Shown: positions 61,881 to 64,000 of the stretch, piece after piece
Layout of the letters: the number at the start of each line of letters is the position of its first letter
Position numbering within the stretch: position 1 is the first letter of the stretch
From: Clavibacter michiganensis subsp. tessellarius
GTDB lineage: Bacteria > Actinomycetota > Actinomycetes > Actinomycetales > Microbacteriaceae
NCBI RefSeq assembly: GCF_021922985.1
Contig: NZ_CP040788.1
Coordinates: 2,976,001 to 3,040,000, forward strand
Reading direction: 5' to 3'
Length of the DNA stretch: 64,000 nucleotides
Notes under the pieces: generated by a model
The model's input: the letters and a program-made list of their open reading frames with translations, nothing else
Told to the model about the DNA's origin: nothing
Databases searched by the model: none
Program-made: the position numbers and the translations under genes

Positions 61881-62486
61881 ATGCGCATCGCCGACTTCCC
61901 CGTACCCGACACGGCAGCCGCCCGCGGCGCCCTCGACCTCGCGACCTCGTACCAGTCCGCCGCGATCACGGCCCACGGGATCCGGTCGTGGCTGTGGGCC
62001 GAAGCCTTCGCGGTGGTCGACGGGCTGGCGGGCGTCGACCACGAGATCCTCTACGTCGCCGCCGTCCTGCACGACATCGGCACGGTCGCCGAGTTCGACA
62101 ACCACACGGTCTCGTACGAGCACGCGGGCGGGCACGTGGGCGTCGCGCTCACGGCCGGCGCGGGCTGGCCGGCCGCCCGCCGGCAGCGCGTGCTCGACGC
62201 GATCGTGCGGCACAACTGGCCGTCGGTGGATCCGGAGCTCGACGTCGAGGGGCACCTCCTGGAGATCGCGACCGGGCTCGACATCTCCGGTGCGCGCGCC
62301 GACGTGCTCCCCGAGGGGTACCTGCGGGAGGTGCTCGCGGTGCATCCGCGCGGCGACCTCGCCGCCGAGTTCGGCGCGTGCGTCGTCGACCAGGCGGAGC
62401 GGAAGCCGACGACGGCCGCCCGCCGCCTCGTCGACGGCGGCGTCATCGCGAAGCTCGCGGCGAACCCGCTCGAGGCCCTCCGATGA
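61881..62486 (+). CDS. HD-domain hydrolase (cyanamide-hydratase-like)
   Basis: A 201-residue HD-superfamily phosphohydrolase-fold protein. The metal ligands are seen in ITAHGIRSWLWAEA and VAAVLHDIGTVAEF, with a further HAGGHVG and IVRHNW. The pattern (H-x-x-R, LYVAA-LHDIG) resembles cyanamide hydratase-type proteins, so it need not be a nucleotide phosphodiesterase. Its stop overlaps the next gene (ATGA). It is flanked by two paralogous membrane proteins. Confidence 0.87.
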   Translation: MRIADFPVPDTAAARGALDLATSYQSAAITAHGIRSWLWAEAFAVVDGLAGVDHEILYVAAVLHDIGTVAEFDNHTVSYEHAGGHVGVALTAGAGWPAARRQRVLDAIVRHNWPSVDPELDVEGHLLEIATGLDISGARADVLPEGYLREVLAVHPRGDLAAEFGACVVDQAERKPTTAARRLVDGGVIAKLAANPLEALR

Positions 62487-62770
62487 GCCGCACCGGGATG
62501 CGCGTGCTGCTCGCCGTGGCGGTGCTCGCGACCGCGGGCGGGGCGGTCGCGCTCGTCGTCGCGCTGTCGCAGCCGGTCGTCATCGGCTCGTTCGCGGCCG
62601 TCGGCCCCGGGAACCCGTTCCGCGGATCCGGCGTGCACTTCCTCACGACGACCGCGGTCGTGGGCGCGGGGGTGCTCGTCGCGGGTCTCGCGGGCCTGGC
62701 GCTCGCTCTCGGGATCCGGTTGGGCGGGCGCGCCCGTCGCGACGATCGACCCCCGCGCGCCGACCGCTGA
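62483..62770 (+). CDS. Two-helix membrane protein, copy 2
   Basis: A 95-residue paralogue of the gene at 61555: helices at ~6-28 and ~55-78, loop NPFRGSGVHFLTTTAVV matching VPSGVHLVSTGALV in copy 1, and a charged tail. The ATG overlaps the TGA of the HD gene (ATGA), so translation is coupled. No family known to me. Confidence 0.7.
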   Translation: MSRTGMRVLLAVAVLATAGGAVALVVALSQPVVIGSFAAVGPGNPFRGSGVHFLTTTAVVGAGVLVAGLAGLALALGIRLGGRARRDDRPPRADR

Positions 62771-62789
62771 GGAGGCCGGCGCGCCCGGA

Positions 62790-64000
62790 TCAGCCGATCA
62801 GCGACGGCCGCAGGTCGCGCAGCGTGCGGTGCGACGTGATCCGGACCGCCCCGGCCAGCGCCACCGCGAGCCCGGCGACCAGCCACAGCGCGAGCACGCC
62901 GGCGTCCTGGGCGGCCTGCCCGAGGTCGCCGCCGTACATGAGCTGGCGGAGGGCGTCCACCGCGAAGCTCATCGGGAGCACGTGGTGCAGCGCGGCGAGC
63001 GGCCCGGGCAGGGTCTGCCAGGGGAACGTGCCGCCCGCGGTCACGAGCTGCACGACCATGAGCACCAGGCCGAGGAACTGGCCGACGCTGCCGAGCAGCA
63101 CGTTGAGCGCGAGGATGATCGCCGCGAACGTGATGGAGGCGAGCACCATCGTCCCGTACATGGCGAGCGGGTGGGCGATGCGGAAGCCGAGCGCCCCGGC
63201 CACGATCGCGTAGAGGCCGGCCATCTGCACGACGCCGAGGAGCGCGGGCGTCAGCCAGCCGGCGAGGGTGATCCGGAGCGGCGCCTTCCGGGCCGTGATC
63301 GCGCGGCGCGACAGCGGCTTCACGATGAGGAACAGGGCGTAGATCCCGATCCACGCGGCGAGGCTGATGAAGAACGGCGCGAGCCCGGCGCCGTACTCGC
63401 CGGCCTGGGTCACGGCGTCCTGCCGGAGCGCGACCGGATCGCCGATCGTGTCGGCCTGCGCGTCGCGCTGCGCCTCGGTGGAGGCGGGGATCTGGTCGAG
63501 CCCGGAGTCGAGGCCGTCGCGCAGCTTCACGGTGCCGTCCTGCAGCGTGCCGAGGCCGGACGCGAGCGAGGTCGCGCCGTCGGACGCGGAGTGCGCGCCG
63601 GTCGCGAGGGTCGCGCTGCCGTCGGCGGCCTTCGCGATGCCGTCGGCGAGGGCGGGGGAGGCCTTCGAGAGTGCATCCGCGCCCGTCGCGACCTGCGAGC
63701 TGCCGGACGCGAGCGTGCCGGCGCCCTGGGCGAGCGCGGCGGATCCGGTCTGCAGCTTCGCGGCGCCGTCGGCCACCTGCGCGCTGCCCTGGGCGACCTG
63801 CTCGCTGCCGGCGGCGAGCCGCTGCAGCTGGGTATTCAAGCCGTCGGCCTTCGCGGCGGCGCCCGTGATGTCGGTGCCGAGCACGTCGAGCTTCGCGAGG
63901 GCCGCGTCGATGTCGGCCTGCGGGATGCCCGCCTTCGCCATGCGGTCCTGGATGGCGGTCCGGAGCGCCGGGACCCTCCCGGCGAGCTGGTCCACGCTCG
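62790..64000 (-). CDS. YhgE/Pip-family membrane protein (N-terminal part outside the window)
   Basis: The visible ~400 residues are the C-terminal part of an ABC-2-like membrane protein. A long external repeat region comes first, with heptad-like units (GSAQVADGAAKLQTGSAALAQGAGTLASGSSQV). Five to six helices follow: ISLAAWIGIYALFLIV, LAGWLTPALLGVVQMAGL, LASITFAAIILAL, and VLALWLVAGLAVALAGAV near the end. The family includes phage-infection proteins and some type VII-associated exporters. The frame is open through the window edge. Confidence 0.9.
   Translation of the reverse strand, partial: SVDQLAGRVPALRTAIQDRMAKAGIPQADIDAALAKLDVLGTDITGAAAKADGLNTQLQRLAAGSEQVAQGSAQVADGAAKLQTGSAALAQGAGTLASGSSQVATGADALSKASPALADGIAKAADGSATLATGAHSASDGATSLASGLGTLQDGTVKLRDGLDSGLDQIPASTEAQRDAQADTIGDPVALRQDAVTQAGEYGAGLAPFFISLAAWIGIYALFLIVKPLSRRAITARKAPLRITLAGWLTPALLGVVQMAGLYAIVAGALGFRIAHPLAMYGTMVLASITFAAIILALNVLLGSVGQFLGLVLMVVQLVTAGGTFPWQTLPGPLAALHHVLPMSFAVDALRQLMYGGDLGQAAQDAGVLALWLVAGLAVALAGAVRITSHRTLRDLRPSLIG

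Overview
The window is a very GC-rich (roughly 72-74% by eye) stretch of actinobacterial chromosome. Gene content, codon use (almost all third positions G or C), many start codons placed about 6 bases after a TANNNT hexamer, and the protein families present fit the Microbacteriaceae; a Clavibacter-like, plant-associated organism is my best guess, inferred and not proven. I annotate 67 genes, including two broken ones. Both edge genes are cut: putA at the left edge lacks its 5' end, and a YhgE/Pip-type membrane protein at the right edge lacks its N-terminal part. I saw no rRNA, tRNA, CRISPR array, prophage or insertion sequence.

Left third (1-25 kb). putA is followed by an acetyltransferase and a tandem pair of DUF6584-like membrane proteins. 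Next comes the most distinctive locus: an Sfp-type phosphopantetheinyl transferase converging on an M1 aminopeptidase and a 1391-residue poly(amino acid) synthetase of the epsilon-poly-lysine synthetase type, with a GntR repressor upstream. A small membrane protein, a ParS/MbcA-RES toxin-antitoxin pair, and an Lrp-arginine dihydrolase-like-ornithine aminotransferase unit follow. Arginine could flow to glutamate semialdehyde here and on to glutamate through PutA. Then come an EamA exporter, a translationally coupled epimerase/139-aa protein/BenE operon, a secreted M23 peptidase, a degenerate SGNH protein, an SRPBCC protein, an RDD membrane protein and an old yellow enzyme.

Middle third (26-44 kb). 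A NarL-type two-component system; a TetR-controlled DHA2 drug exporter with a perfect 24-bp palindromic operator; two tandem luciferase-like monooxygenases; a quinone oxidoreductase; an SDR/TetR divergent pair with back-to-back promoters; a frameshifted membrane protein gene; cysK-cysE followed by a TrmH-type methyltransferase; GrpB; two paralogues of a small unknown family flanking a gene for an exported, foreign-looking 279-residue protein; RidA, an adenine/adenosine deaminase and a VOC protein.

Right third (44-64 kb). A copper/cytochrome-oxidase-biogenesis neighbourhood (membrane-anchored DsbA-like protein, CopD-CtaG fusion, His/Met-rich membrane protein), a second NarL-type two-component system, a histidine phosphatase, a GH13 alpha-glucosidase, two zinc alcohol dehydrogenases, a type-B esterase, a SoxR regulator with a clear SoxR box driving a ferredoxin-flavin reductase operon, a Tat-exported calcineurin-like phosphoesterase with a LamG-like domain, a VOC gene remnant, and an HD-domain hydrolase flanked by two paralogous two-helix membrane proteins.

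Two properties run through the window: the hexamer GGATCC is several times commoner than base composition predicts, and about two dozen genes look leaderless.
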